The notes under the pieces: model-generated
The model's database searches: none
What the model was told of the DNA's origin: nothing
Seen by the model: the letters and a program-made list of their open reading frames with translations, nothing else
From: Pleomorphomonas carboxyditropha
GTDB lineage: Bacteria; Pseudomonadota; Alphaproteobacteria; Rhizobiales; Pleomorphomonadaceae
Direction: 5' to 3'
Assembly (NCBI RefSeq): GCF_002770725.1
Contig: NZ_NQVN01000003.1
Location: 248,001-312,000 of the forward strand
Length of the DNA: 64,000 bases
Part shown: piece by piece, positions 37,807-48,402 of the stretch
Numbering within the stretch: the stretch's first letter is position 1
Layout: every line of letters starts with the position of its first letter
Translations under genes and position numbers: made by a program

Positions 37807-37836
37807 CGGCTCCCCGGTCGACTAGCCGGGGAGCCG
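37807..37836 (+). terminator. Intergenic hairpin between dnaK and dnaJ (attenuator-like)
   Basis: A perfect 11-bp stem CGGCTCCCCGG (37807-37817) / CCGGGGAGCCG (37826-37836) with an 8-nt loop, followed by TTCCCTGTT and not a clean T-run. It may act as a partial terminator or a 3'-end stabiliser that keeps dnaK transcripts more abundant than dnaJ. Confidence 0.55.
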
Positions 37837-37894
37837 TTCCCTGTTGAGAATGGGCGGAAGGCGCCGCCCGTTTCCTCGCACCTCGGGACAGACG

Positions 37895-39025
37895 ATGGCC
37901 AAACGCGACTATTACGACGTGCTGGGCGTTCCCCGCGACGCCGACGAAAAGACGCTGAAGAGCGCCTTCCGTAAGCTCGCCATGCAGCTGCATCCGGACA
38001 AGAATCCGGGAGACGCCACCGCCGAGAGCCGCTTCAAGGAAGCCAACGAGGCCTACGAGGTCTTGAAGGACCCGCAGAAGAAGGCGGCCTACGACCGCTT
38101 CGGCCACGCCGCCTTCGAGAACGGCATGGGCGGGCGTGGCGCCGATGCCGGCTTCGGCGCCTCGATGGCCGACATTTTCGACGACATCTTCGGCGAATTC
38201 ATGGGCGGCGGCCGCCGCAGCCGGCCGAACGGCCGCGAGCGCGGCGCCGACCTTCGCTACAATCTCGACATCACGCTGGAGGAGGCCTTCACCGGCAAGA
38301 CCGTCGAGATTCACGTTCCCACCTCGATCACCTGCGTCAAGTGTTCGGGCACCGGCGCCAAGCCGGGCACCAGCCCGCAGACCTGCCGCACCTGCGGCGG
38401 CAGCGGCAAGGTGAGGGCGAGCCAGGGCTTCTTCACCATCGAGCGCACCTGCCCGACCTGCCAGGGCCGCGGCGAGACCATCGCCAACCCCTGCGACGCC
38501 TGCTCGGGCACGGGGCGCATCACGCAGGAGCGGACGCTGTCGGTCAACGTCCCGGCCGGCATCGAGGACGGCACGCGCATCCGTCTCTCCGGCGAGGGAG
38601 AGGCCGGCCTGAGGGGCGGCCCGGCCGGCGACCTCTATATTTTCATCTCGCTCAGGCCGCATGTGTTCTTCCAGCGCGACGGCGCCGATCTCCACTGCCG
38701 CGTGCCGATCTCGATGACGACGGCGGCGCTGGGCGGCGAATTCGAAGTGCCGACCATCGACGGCGGCAAGACCAAGGTGCGCGTGCCCGAGGGCACGCAG
38801 GCCGGCAAGCAGTTCCGCCTGAAATCGAAGGGCATGCCGGTCTTGCGCTCGCGCGACATCGGCGACATGTACATCAACGTCACGGTCGAGACGCCGCAAC
38901 GCCTGACGCGGCGCCAGCGCGAGCTGCTCGAGGAGTTCGAGCGCGAATCGTCGGGCGAGAACAATCCCGAATCAGCCGGGTTCTTCGCTCGCGTCCGCGA
39001 TTTCTTCGATAATCTCGGCGGTTGA
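37895..39025 (+). CDS. dnaJ: Chaperone protein DnaJ (Hsp40)
   Basis: 376 aa from the ATG at 37895. The J-domain starts [10 protein letters not shown] and its H-P-D loop is in Q-L-H-P-D-K-N-P-G near residue 31. A Gly/Phe-rich linker follows. Then come the four C-x-x-C-x-G-x-G zinc repeats ([32 protein letters not shown]) at about residues 148-215. It delivers substrates to DnaK and stimulates its ATPase. Confidence 0.98.
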   Translation: MAKRDYYDVLGVPRDADEKTLKSAFRKLAMQLHPDKNPGDATAESRFKEANEAYEVLKDPQKKAAYDRFGHAAFENGMGGRGADAGFGASMADIFDDIFGEFMGGGRRSRPNGRERGADLRYNLDITLEEAFTGKTVEIHVPTSITCVKCSGTGAKPGTSPQTCRTCGGSGKVRASQGFFTIERTCPTCQGRGETIANPCDACSGTGRITQERTLSVNVPAGIEDGTRIRLSGEGEAGLRGGPAGDLYIFISLRPHVFFQRDGADLHCRVPISMTTAALGGEFEVPTIDGGKTKVRVPEGTQAGKQFRLKSKGMPVLRSRDIGDMYINVTVETPQRLTRRQRELLEEFERESSGENNPESAGFFARVRDFFDNLGG

Positions 39026-39104
39026 GCCCCTTCCGTCAAAATACCGACATGACGCAGGATGAGCCTGCGGCCAGGCGGTGTTGCAGGTCGAACTGGAGAT
39101 CGGG

Positions 39105-39722
39105 ATGTTCGTGCACCGGGTGCGGGATGAGGCGGTGGCCGAGGCGCGCCGCGTGCGCTGCCAGTATTCGGAAGACCTGAAGTTTCTGAGGAGCTGGGCG
39201 GCAAAGCCGCTCACCACCGGCGCGGTAAGCCCATCGGGGCGCTCGCTGGCCCGCGCCATGGCGGCGGTGGTCGATCCGGCCTGGGACGGAACGGTGGTCG
39301 AGCTCGGTCCGGGCACCGGCGCGGTCACCACCGCGCTTCTCGAGCGCGGCGTCGCACCGGAGCGCCTCCTGGCCGTCGAATACAATCCCGAGTTCGCCGA
39401 GCATATCCGCGCCCGCTTTCCGGGGCTTCGCGTCAAAGTCGGCGACGCCTATGAATTTGCCGACACGTTGCGGCATGCCGGCGTCGCCAACGTGGCCGCC
39501 GTCGTGTCGTCGCTGCCGCTGTTTACCCAGCCGCCGCTTCGCCGCCGCCATCTCCTCGAACAGGCGATGAGCGCCCTGGAGCCGGGCCGGCCGTTCATCC
39601 AGTTTTCCTATGCGCTGGTGCCGCCGCTTCCCGCCGAGGCCGGGCGCTGGACGCTGGACGTCAGCGGCTGGATCGTCCGCAACCTGCCGCCGGCCCGCGT
39701 CTGGACCTATCGCAAGGCGTGA
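39105..39722 (+). CDS. pmtA: PmtA-type phospholipid (PE) N-methyltransferase
   Basis: 205 aa from the ATG at 39105, with GGAG 6 nt upstream; GTG at 39078 is an alternative. Class I SAM methyltransferase: V-V-E-L-G-P-G-T-G-A-V-T near residue 65 is motif I. The preceding F-L-R-S-W-A-A-K-P-L-T-T-G-A-V-S-P-S-G near residue 26 is characteristic of PmtA and Rossmann-type PE methyltransferases of Rhizobiales. It methylates phosphatidylethanolamine toward phosphatidylcholine. It lies behind dnaJ and converges with the MarR-type gene. A related rRNA-adenine-methylase-like fold is a less likely alternative. Confidence 0.82.
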   Translation: MFVHRVRDEAVAEARRVRCQYSEDLKFLRSWAAKPLTTGAVSPSGRSLARAMAAVVDPAWDGTVVELGPGTGAVTTALLERGVAPERLLAVEYNPEFAEHIRARFPGLRVKVGDAYEFADTLRHAGVANVAAVVSSLPLFTQPPLRRRHLLEQAMSALEPGRPFIQFSYALVPPLPAEAGRWTLDVSGWIVRNLPPARVWTYRKA

Positions 39723-39730
39723 GACGGAGG

Positions 39731-40255
39731 TCACGCCTCTTCGCGCGTGACCGATTCGTCCGGCGATGCGTTTTCGGTTGGCGTCAGATCCATCTCAAGG
39801 CAGCAATTGCAGTGCAGCCGCGCGCACATCCGGCAAAGACGGCGGCGGTCGTAGCCGCGCGCCGCGTGGTCGCGCAGCATCCGATCGACGAGCCGGCCGA
39901 GAAAATCCCGCTCCTCGGCGGAAAGCCCGGCCAGGAAACCCGCGCTCACGGCGAGGCGGCGATCCTGCAATCCATCCGCCCGGCGCCGGCCGGCGGCGGT
40001 GATCTCCACCAGCACCTCGCGACCGACCCGGCGGCGGCGATGCAGCAGGCCACCGGTTTCCGGCCGATCGACGAGGCGGACGGTTGCCGAATGCGTAAGG
40101 CCGACGATGGCCGCGATCTCACCGATGCTCGCCGGAGGGTTGTTGGCGGCGGTGATCAGGGCGGCGACGGCGGTCGGCGCGAGATCGTCATCTCCGGCAA
40201 GCGTGGCATCGGTGACGGCCAGTGACAGGGCGGCGAACTTGTTCGGCAAGTGCAT
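39731..40255 (-). CDS. MarR-family transcriptional regulator with cysteine-rich C terminus
   Basis: 174 aa from the ATG at 40255; the open frame reaches 40558 but the extra 101 residues look non-coding. A winged helix is visible around P-A-S-I-G-E-I-A-A-I-V-G-L-T-H-S-A-T-V-R-L-V-D-R at residues 41-64, followed by the wing R-R-R-R-V-G-R-E-V. The C terminus has C-x2-C-x5-C-x-C-C (L-C-R-M-C-A-R-L-H-C-N-C-C at 140-152), which suggests metal binding or thiol sensing. It is divergent from lepA and its own target is unknown. A single MarR domain would normally act as a dimer on a palindrome near its own promoter. Confidence 0.82.
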   Translation of the reverse strand: MHLPNKFAALSLAVTDATLAGDDDLAPTAVAALITAANNPPASIGEIAAIVGLTHSATVRLVDRPETGGLLHRRRRVGREVLVEITAAGRRRADGLQDRRLAVSAGFLAGLSAEERDFLGRLVDRMLRDHAARGYDRRRLCRMCARLHCNCCLEMDLTPTENASPDESVTREEA

Positions 40256-40463
40256 GTCCACGTCTTCCCGCCTTTCCTCACATCCGTCCCCGGTTTCCGG
40301 GCGACGCTCGCAGCATCGAAATTCGGGCCGCTTCTCATTGATAAACGAATACAACAGCGTGCACCGCTCCGAAAAACACTTATCGCGTTCATGACATATG
40401 GCGGGCCGGCCGATGCCGTAGATCCGGCGCCGGAAAACCTTGGTCTCGCGACATGGCGGGTGC

Positions 40464-40492
40464 TTGGCGGTGGCCCGGGGGAATGGTATTAG
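40464..40492 (+). promoter_or_regulatory. Candidate lepA promoter, possibly leaderless
   Basis: TTGGCGG (40464-40470) N14 GGTATTAG (40485-40492). The lepA ATG follows 6 nt after the -10 box, which places the expected transcription start at or next to the start codon. There is no Shine-Dalgarno sequence. Confidence 0.45.
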
Positions 40493-40498
40493 CCGGCC

Positions 40499-42304
<1,806 letters not shown>

Positions 42305-42523
42305 GCGGGCTTTCGGACAGGCACCATCGAGGCCGGACCGCCGGCCAGACCCGTCTGCCGACGGGCTGGCAATGTCCCCCGCCTGTGACGCGGGGCCGTT
42401 CCGACATTGCCGCCCGCGGGCGAGCGTCCCCTCCTGGGGCCGTCTTCGACGCTAGTCGCGAATGCCTCCGATTGCCAGTCTCTTTTAGGTGAAACCACGT
42501 AGAATTCGAAACCGGCCTTAAAA

Positions 42524-42555
42524 AAGAAGGGCGCCGCTCCGGACGCCCTTCTTTT
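42524..42555. terminator. Bidirectional terminator between lepA and grpE
   Basis: AAGAAGGGCG (42524-42533) / CGCCCTTCTT (42544-42553), a 10-bp stem with a 10-nt loop, an A-run before and a T-run after, so it works in both orientations for the convergent lepA and grpE. Confidence 0.85.
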
Positions 42556-42577
42556 ATCTCTCAGACATTTTTCCGGC

Positions 42578-43198
42578 TCACACCGTCTTGTCGACCTTGC
42601 GGCCGTTTTCGGCCGGCGCTTCCGGCTGGGTGGTTTCCTCGGCCGGCGCCGCCTTGGGGCCGCCGCGCCCGACGCCGACCAGCGCCGGCCGCAGCACGCG
42701 TTCGCCGATCTTGAAGCCGATCTGCATCACCTGCACCACCGTGCCGGCCGGCACGCTCGGATCGGGCACCTCGAACATCGCCTGATGGAAGTTGGGATCG
42801 AATTTCTCGCCGGTCGGATCGACGCGGCTGACGCCATGCTTCTCGAGCGCCTTCATCAGCTCGCGCTCGGTCAGCTCGACGCCCTCGACCAGCGAGATCA
42901 GCGCCTCGCCGCCGGTGGCGCGCGCCTCGGCATCGACGGCGGCGATGGCCCGCGTCAGATTGTCGGCGGCGCCGACGATATCGCGGGCGAAATTGGTCAC
43001 CGCATAGGTGCGGGCGTCGGCGATCTCGCGCTCGGTGCGGCGGCGAAGATTCTCCATGTCGGCGAGCGTGCGGAGCAACTGATCCTTGAGGTCGCCCGTC
43101 TCCTTCTCGAGGGCGGCGATACGCTGGAGTCCCTGGTCGACCACCGGGTCCAGTTCGGGAACGGTCGGTTCGGGAGTCTGTGCTGTCTCGTCTGCCAT
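42578..43198 (-). CDS. grpE: Nucleotide exchange factor GrpE
   Basis: 206 aa. An acidic N terminus is followed by a long coiled coil (about 25-95, with [13 protein letters not shown]). The beta domain has [15 protein letters not shown] near residue 127 and [14 protein letters not shown] near residue 164. It releases ADP from DnaK. It lies downstream of hrcA on the minus strand with a 216-nt gap. Confidence 0.97.
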   Translation of the reverse strand: MADETAQTPEPTVPELDPVVDQGLQRIAALEKETGDLKDQLLRTLADMENLRRRTEREIADARTYAVTNFARDIVGAADNLTRAIAAVDAEARATGGEALISLVEGVELTERELMKALEKHGVSRVDPTGEKFDPNFHQAMFEVPDPSVPAGTVVQVMQIGFKIGERVLRPALVGVGRGGPKAAPAEETTQPEAPAENGRKVDKTV

Positions 43199-43414
43199 CT
43201 TGTCCTCATACTGTCTTGCAGGCGGCGGTCGCCGCCGAACGTGCCCCGGATTTGAGGGTTTCGGACACGAAAATCAACCCTTGGCAAGTTTTTCCCGGCC
43301 TCAGGCGCCGGCGGGCCTGCCGGCCCTTGGCTTTGCGCTCCGCTAGACGCGTTTCGAGGCGATCCCCGCCTCGAAATGCCGCTTGGCGCGGCGGCGCTAG
43401 ACCCTATCATTCCC

Positions 43415-44485
43415 TCAGCCGAGGATGCGGCCGACGACGCGGGCCGTGTAGTCGACCATGGGGACGACACGCGCGTAATTGAGCCGGGTCGGGCCGATGA
43501 CGCCGACGACGCCGATCACCCGTGCCTCGGCGTCGCGGTAGGGCGACACCACCAGCGACGAACCGGACAGGCCGAACAGCTTGTTTTCCGAGCCGATGAA
43601 GATGCGCACGCCCTCGCCGGCGTCGGCCAGGCCGAGGAGCTCGATCAGATCCTCCGAGCTTTCGAGCTCGTCGAACAGGGCGCGGATGCGCTCGAGGTCC
43701 TCGGCCGCCCGGACGTCGTCGAGCAGGTTGGCGCGGCCCCGCACGATCAGCGTCTGCGGCCGGCTGCCGCCGGCATCCGACCAAGACGCCAGGCCGGCGT
43801 CGACGAGGCGGGCGGTCAAGGTATCCAGCTCGAGCTTGCGGGCGGCGCGCTGGCGCTCGACCTCGGCTATCGTCTGGCTGAGCGTGCGGCCGCGGATATG
43901 GGCGTTGAGATAGGCGGCCGCTTCCTGCAGCGCCGAAGCCGGCAGGTCGGGCGGCAGATCGATCAGCCGGTTCTCGACGGTGCCGTTGTCGCCGACCAGC
44001 ACGACGATGCCGCGCGTCGGCTCGATGCGAACGAACTCGATGTGGCGGAGACGCGGGTCGGCCTTCTGCGTCAGCACCACGCCGGCGCCGCGCGTCAGGC
44101 CGGACAGCGTCTGCGACGCCTCGGTCAGCACGTCCTCGACGCTCTTGCCGGTGCCGGAGGCCCTGAGGCGGCCCTCGATCGCCGACCGGTCGCCCTCGGT
44201 GAGATCGCCGATCTCCAGCATGGCGTCGACGAAAAAGCGCAGGCCGAGCTCGGTCGGCAGTCGGCCGGCCGAGGTATGCGGCGCGTAGAGCAGCCCCGCC
44301 GCCTCGAGGTCGGACATCACATTGCGCACCGAGGCCGGCGACAGCGGCGCGGCGAGCAGACGGGAGATGTTGCGGCTGCCGACGGGATCGCCGGTGTCGA
44401 GATAGGCCTCGACGATGCGGCGGAAGATGTCGCGCGACCGTGCGTCGAGTTCCCGCAAGCCCCCCTGTACGCCTGTCGTCACCAC
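43415..44485 (-). CDS. hrcA: Heat-inducible transcription repressor HrcA
   Basis: 356 aa. The N-terminal winged helix has [14 protein letters not shown] near residue 28 and [13 protein letters not shown] near residue 52, both HrcA signatures. [15 protein letters not shown] follows near residue 78. A GAF-like domain and dimerisation region make up the rest. HrcA represses groESL, and sometimes dnaK or grpE, through the CIRCE palindrome; I find no CIRCE anywhere in this window. It is divergent from tsaB. Confidence 0.96.
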   Translation of the reverse strand: MVTTGVQGGLRELDARSRDIFRRIVEAYLDTGDPVGSRNISRLLAAPLSPASVRNVMSDLEAAGLLYAPHTSAGRLPTELGLRFFVDAMLEIGDLTEGDRSAIEGRLRASGTGKSVEDVLTEASQTLSGLTRGAGVVLTQKADPRLRHIEFVRIEPTRGIVVLVGDNGTVENRLIDLPPDLPASALQEAAAYLNAHIRGRTLSQTIAEVERQRAARKLELDTLTARLVDAGLASWSDAGGSRPQTLIVRGRANLLDDVRAAEDLERIRALFDELESSEDLIELLGLADAGEGVRIFIGSENKLFGLSGSSLVVSPYRDAEARVIGVVGVIGPTRLNYARVVPMVDYTARVVGRILG

Positions 44486-44628
44486 GATGCCGAAGCTCCT
44501 TTCAGATCATGACTAATCTGGCCGCGCCGGCCCGGCGGCGCAAGTCCCGAAAGGTCCTCGGTCCGGCAGGAGTGGACGATGCGGCGTAGCTTCTCGACAG
44601 CGGCCGCCGACCGGGATAAAGGGGGCCG

Positions 44629-45315
44629 ATGCTGACGCTTGCGCTCGATACCGCCAACGACCGGATCGCCGTCGCCCTCGCCGGCGAAGGCAAGGCGATC
44701 GCCCGCTCGGAGGCGATTTCCCGCGGCCACGCCGAACGGCTGTTCCCGCTGATCGACGACGTGCTCGCCGCGGCGGAAACCGAGATCGACCGTGTCGCCC
44801 GCATAGCGGTCAACGTCGGTCCCGGCAGCTTCACCGGCATCCGCATCGCCGTGGCGGCGGCGCGCGGCCTCGGTCTTGCCCTTGAAATTCCCGTCGTCGG
44901 CATCGACGCGCTTCAGCTCATTGCCGCCTCGCTCGACGAACCGGCGGACGGACCGGTGCTTGCCGCCGTCGACGCCCGGCGCGGCGAGGTCTACGCCGCC
45001 CTCCTTGGGCCGAAGGGCGACGTGCTGGAAGCGCCGTTCGCCGCCGACGCGGAAAGCGTGCTCGCCCGCATCGGCGGCCGCGCCGCGGTGCTGGCCGGCT
45101 CGGGCGCGGCGATCCTCGCCCATCGGGCGGCCGTTTCCGGCCGGAGCGTGCCGCCGGTCGACGCCATGACGGCCACCGACCCGCTGGCGCTCGCCCGGCT
45201 CGGCAGCCTCGCCGATCCGGCGACCGCCCTGCCCCGGCCGCTCTATCTGAGAGCGCCCGACGCCAAGCCGCAGCCGCCGGTGCCGGGCCTTCTCGCACGA
45301 GCTCCCGCCCCATGA
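44629..45315 (+). CDS. tsaB: tRNA threonylcarbamoyladenosine biosynthesis protein TsaB
   Basis: 228 aa ASKHA-fold protein. It starts M-L-T-L-A-L-D-T-A-N-D-R-I-A-V, with S-R-G-H-A-E-R-L-F-P-L-I near residue 31 and V-G-P-G-S-F-T-G-I-R-I near residue 63. With TsaD and TsaE it makes the t6A37 modification of tRNAs reading ANN codons. Its stop overlaps the rimI start (ATGA), so the two are coupled. Confidence 0.95.
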   Translation: MLTLALDTANDRIAVALAGEGKAIARSEAISRGHAERLFPLIDDVLAAAETEIDRVARIAVNVGPGSFTGIRIAVAAARGLGLALEIPVVGIDALQLIAASLDEPADGPVLAAVDARRGEVYAALLGPKGDVLEAPFAADAESVLARIGGRAAVLAGSGAAILAHRAAVSGRSVPPVDAMTATDPLALARLGSLADPATALPRPLYLRAPDAKPQPPVPGLLARAPAP

Positions 45316-45806
45316 AGCTTTGCGACCTGATGCGCCTGTTCGCTCCCGTGCGGCCGATCTGCGAGCCCGGCCGCATCGTCGACGCGGACGATCTTGCCAC
45401 CCTGCATGCCCATGCCTTCCGCCACGGATGGCCGGCCACCGAAATGGAGGCGCTGATCGCCGACCCGGCGGTGACGACGGTGGTGGCCCGCGAGGGACGG
45501 ACGCCGTTTACCCGCCGGCCGGTCGGCTTCGTCATGGTGCGCGCCGCCGCCGACGAGGCGGAAATCCTTACCGTCGCCGTCGCGCCGTCGCGGCGCGGCC
45601 GCGGCATCGGCCGCCTGATGATGGACGAGACGATCCGCCGCCTCTATTTCATGCGCGTCGCCGCGCTGTTTCTTGAGGTGGACGAGAGCAACGGCCCGGC
45701 GCTCGCCCTCTATCGGCGCCTCGGTTTCCGCGAGGTCGGCCGGCGCGCCAACTACTACGATGGCGGTACTGCGAACGCCCTTGTCATGCGAGCCGATCTC
45801 AAATAA
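45312..45806 (+). CDS. rimI: Ribosomal-protein-S18-alanine N-acetyltransferase (RimI)
   Basis: 164 aa GNAT protein. The acetyl-CoA loop is V-A-P-S-R-R-G-R-G-I-G-R-L near residue 94. E-V-D-E-S-N-G-P-A-L-A-L-Y-R-R-L-G-F follows near residue 121, a RimI hallmark. It acetylates the N terminus of S18 in E. coli; the tsaB-rimI order is conserved. Start by ATG inside the tsaB stop. Confidence 0.92.
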   Translation: MKLCDLMRLFAPVRPICEPGRIVDADDLATLHAHAFRHGWPATEMEALIADPAVTTVVAREGRTPFTRRPVGFVMVRAAADEAEILTVAVAPSRRGRGIGRLMMDETIRRLYFMRVAALFLEVDESNGPALALYRRLGFREVGRRANYYDGGTANALVMRADLK

Positions 45807-45853
45807 CCCATAGTTGACCGATGCCGGTGGTCGGCTGTTCGAGGGTATCCGCG

Positions 45854-46300
45854 ATGACCGAGGAATCCACTCCGCTCTCTTTGGAAGAAGCCTGCGCGGC
45901 GCGCGGCATGCGCATGACCGAGCAGCGGCGAATCATCGCCCGCGTGCTGGAGCAGGCGGTCGATCATCCCGATGTCGAAGAGGTCTATCGCCGCGCCTCG
46001 GCGATCGACAGCAACATCTCGATCTCCACCGTCTACCGCACCGTCAAGCTGTTCGACGACGCCGGCATGATCGCCCGCCTCGACTTTCGCGACGGCCGCT
46101 CGCGCTACGAGCCGCTGCCCGACGAGCACCACGACCACCTGATCGATTTCCGCACCGGCGCCGTCGTCGAGTTCCACAGCGACGAGATCGAGGCGTTGCA
46201 GCGCGAAGTCGCCCGCAAGCTGGGCTACAAGCTGGTCGACCACCGGCTGGAGCTCTACGGCGTGCCGCTCGACGAGGCCGACAAGGAGGACAAGGCGTGA
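45854..46300 (+). CDS. Fur-family metalloregulator (Mur-like)
   Basis: 148 aa from the ATG at 45854; an in-frame ATG at 45821 is less likely. The helix-turn-helix ends in I-S-I-S-T-V-Y-R-T-V-K-L-F near residue 56. Metal ligands appear in D-E-H-H-D-H-L near residue 91. The structural-zinc C-x-x-C of E. coli Fur is replaced by D-F-R-T, as in the manganese-responsive Mur proteins of Rhizobiales. In those bacteria Mur represses manganese transport genes and iron control belongs to Irr and RirA. So it probably regulates Mn uptake. The plsC start overlaps its stop. Confidence 0.9.
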   Translation: MTEESTPLSLEEACAARGMRMTEQRRIIARVLEQAVDHPDVEEVYRRASAIDSNISISTVYRTVKLFDDAGMIARLDFRDGRSRYEPLPDEHHDHLIDFRTGAVVEFHSDEIEALQREVARKLGYKLVDHRLELYGVPLDEADKEDKA

Positions 46301-47085
46301 AACCTGGCCACGTCAGGGCAGCGCTGACGCTGCCGCTGTTTTGCGTGGCCGCCTTCATCCTCGTTCTCCTCTATCTGCCGGCCCGCCGCCTTCGCTGGCG
46401 GCTCGCCGGCTTTCTCCAGATGATCTTCCACCGGCTGGCGCTGTGGACGCTCGGCATCAGGCTTCACGTCCGTGGCCGGCCGGCCAGCGAGCGGCCGCTG
46501 CTTCTCGCCGCCAATCATGCGTCCTGGATCGACATTTCCGCCTATAGCGCGGTGATGCCGCTCTCCTTCGTCGCCAAGCGCGAGGTCGGGACCTGGCCGC
46601 TGATCGGGTTCTTCGCCCGTCTGCAACGCTCGGTGTTCATCGACCGCACCCGACGCGGCGCCACCGCCGACCAGGCGGACAGCATCGGCCGCCGCCTGGC
46701 CGACGGCGACGTCATCGTGCTGTTCCCGGAGGGGACGACCTCCGACGGCAACCAGGTCCTGCCGTTCCGCTCGTCGCTGTTCGGCGCCGCCCGCGCGGCT
46801 CTCGACGAAGCCGGCGTCGAGGCGGTGTTCGTGCAGCCGGTCGCCATCGCCTACACGCACATGCTCGGCCTGCCGCTCGGCCGGTCGGGGCGCTCGATCG
46901 TCTCCTGGGTGGGCGACCAGGATCTGGCGCCGCATGCCAAGGAGATGCTCGCCGCCTCCGACTTCGACGTCAGCATCGTATTCGGCGAGCCGATCCGCTT
47001 CGACCGCAGCGCCGACCGCAAGAAGGTATCGTTCGAAGCGGAAACCGCCGTCCGCCGCCTGCTGGCGGCCGAGCTCAGGGGCTGA
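46297..47085 (+). CDS. plsC: 1-acyl-sn-glycerol-3-phosphate acyltransferase (PlsC family)
   Basis: 262 aa starting at the GTG at 46297, which overlaps the fur/mur stop (GTGA) and has a perfect AGGAGG 7 nt upstream. An N-terminal membrane helix spans about residues 8-25. The acyltransferase H-x4-D motif is N-H-A-S-W-I-D near residue 74, followed by F-P-E-G-T-T-S-D-G near residue 148. It converts lysophosphatidic acid to phosphatidic acid at the inner membrane. The family is sure, and the exact acyl acceptor could also be an ornithine-lipid precursor (OlsA-like). Confidence 0.88.
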   Translation: MKPGHVRAALTLPLFCVAAFILVLLYLPARRLRWRLAGFLQMIFHRLALWTLGIRLHVRGRPASERPLLLAANHASWIDISAYSAVMPLSFVAKREVGTWPLIGFFARLQRSVFIDRTRRGATADQADSIGRRLADGDVIVLFPEGTTSDGNQVLPFRSSLFGAARAALDEAGVEAVFVQPVAIAYTHMLGLPLGRSGRSIVSWVGDQDLAPHAKEMLAASDFDVSIVFGEPIRFDRSADRKKVSFEAETAVRRLLAAELRG

Positions 47086-47125
47086 GAGATAGACCGACGG
47101 GTATCGGCGGCCTTGTCTTTTGGGC

Positions 47126-47168
47126 GCATCCGCTTGTCCGAAAAGTCTGCAACTTTTCGGGCGGATGC
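47126..47168. repeat. Dispersed-type palindromic element downstream of plsC
   Basis: Outer arms GCATCCGC (47126-47133) / GCGGATGC (47161-47168) and inner arms CCGAAAAGT (47138-47146) / ACTTTTCGG (47152-47160), with a CTGCA loop and a 4-nt bulge on the left. Similar GCAT...CCGAAAA...TTTTCGG...ATGC palindromes are scattered through Rhizobiales genomes. It touches the stop codon of the convergent mesaconyl-CoA hydratase gene and could terminate or protect both transcripts. Confidence 0.7.
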
Positions 47169-48214
47169 TAACGCGGCATCAGCAGCCAGAGATCGAGGTC
47201 GAGCACGACCGACGGCAGGTAGGCGCCGGCGTCGTCGCGGTCGGGAAAATCGGCCGCCGGCTGGTCGCGCGTGCCGACGAGGCGGACGCGCAGGGCGCCG
47301 AGGTCGTCGCGACCGTCGATCAGTTCCTTGCCGACGATGGTCGACCAGGCGTGGACGATCGAGCCGGTGAACAGCGGCCCGACATAGCGGCCGCCGTTGA
47401 TCGCCGCGACGTGGACGGCGTTGCCGAGGCCGTTGAAGGTCAACGCCCGCGCGATGGCCATGACGAGGCCGCCGGGCACCAGCCAGCGGCCGCGCGAGCG
47501 TTCGTCGGAAAAGGGCAGCGGATGCTGGCGGGCGGGATTGCCGAAGAAGCGGGCGGCCAGCATGGCGGTGCCTTCGTCGACGAGCGCGCCATCGACGTGA
47601 TCGATGCGTTCGCCGAGCTCGTAGTCGCCCCAGCGGAAACGGCTGCCGGAAAGGCCGGTATCCCAAGCGGAAAGATCGAGCACCGGCAGACGCGCCCCCA
47701 GGGCATCGGCCGGAACCGCGGCCGGCAATGGCGGCACCAGCTGTTCGGAGAACGGCGGCACGGCCTCCTCGGCCTTGCGTACCGTCTGCCAGCGGGCAAA
47801 GTCCATCACCTCGACGCCATTGTCCTTGTGACCGGTGGTGCGCAGATAGACGACGCCGGTGCGGCCGCCGGTGTCGCGCAGGCCGATGACCTCGGTCACC
47901 GCGGAGATCGTTTCGCCGGGGTAGACCGGCGCGAGAAAGCGGCAGCCGGCATAGCCGAGGTTGGCGACGGCGTTGATGCCGACGTCCGGCACCGACTGGG
48001 CGAGCACGACGTTGAAGATGAGAAGGTCGTCGATCGGCGCCATCGGATGGCCGACGGCGCGCGCGAAGTCGTCCGACGATTGCAGGACGAAGCGGCTGCC
48101 GGTCAGCGCCCGGTAGAAGGCGACATCGCCGTCGGTGACCGTGCGCGGGCTGGCGTGGCGAAACACCTGCCCGACCCGGAAATCCTCGAAATACCGGCCA
48201 CCGCTGCTCTTCAT
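47168..48214 (-). CDS. Mesaconyl-CoA hydratase (beta-methylmalyl-CoA dehydratase), ethylmalonyl-CoA pathway
   Basis: 348 aa from the ATG at 48214; the open frame continues to 48352 without similarity. Two MaoC/hotdog domains are present. The first starts Y-F-E-D-F-R-V-G-Q-V-F-R-H-A near residue 8. N-A-V-A-N-L-G-Y-A-G-C-R-F near residue 92 and Y-E-L-G-E-R-I-D-H-V-D-G near residue 199 are the strongly conserved pieces of mesaconyl-CoA hydratase. It also matches F-N-G-L-G-N-A near residue 263 and a C-terminal L-L-M-P-R. It interconverts mesaconyl-CoA and methylmalyl-CoA during acetate or C1 assimilation. The nearby cobalamin genes fit, since two mutases of this pathway need B12. Confidence 0.9.
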   Translation of the reverse strand: MKSSGGRYFEDFRVGQVFRHASPRTVTDGDVAFYRALTGSRFVLQSSDDFARAVGHPMAPIDDLLIFNVVLAQSVPDVGINAVANLGYAGCRFLAPVYPGETISAVTEVIGLRDTGGRTGVVYLRTTGHKDNGVEVMDFARWQTVRKAEEAVPPFSEQLVPPLPAAVPADALGARLPVLDLSAWDTGLSGSRFRWGDYELGERIDHVDGALVDEGTAMLAARFFGNPARQHPLPFSDERSRGRWLVPGGLVMAIARALTFNGLGNAVHVAAINGGRYVGPLFTGSIVHAWSTIVGKELIDGRDDLGALRVRLVGTRDQPAADFPDRDDAGAYLPSVVLDLDLWLLMPR

Positions 48215-48402
48215 GGCTGCCCCCGACCCACGCGTCGCCGACCATGATGCCCGGCAACGCCGGGGTGTCATCCCCGCCGTTGGTCGGGGATCGCTCCGGA
48301 TGATCGCCTCGCCGATCGATATCGCCCCAAAACCGTCAGCAGCGGTGCGCAACGGCGACGGCGCGTCTTCACTTCCGGCGGGCAGGCGGGCATAGTCTGC
48401 CC

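Noticed and set aside
44486-44628. CIRCE element (TTAGCACTC-N9-GAGTGCTAA) upstream of hrcA
   Set aside because: Neither half-site is present here, nor upstream of dnaK or grpE.
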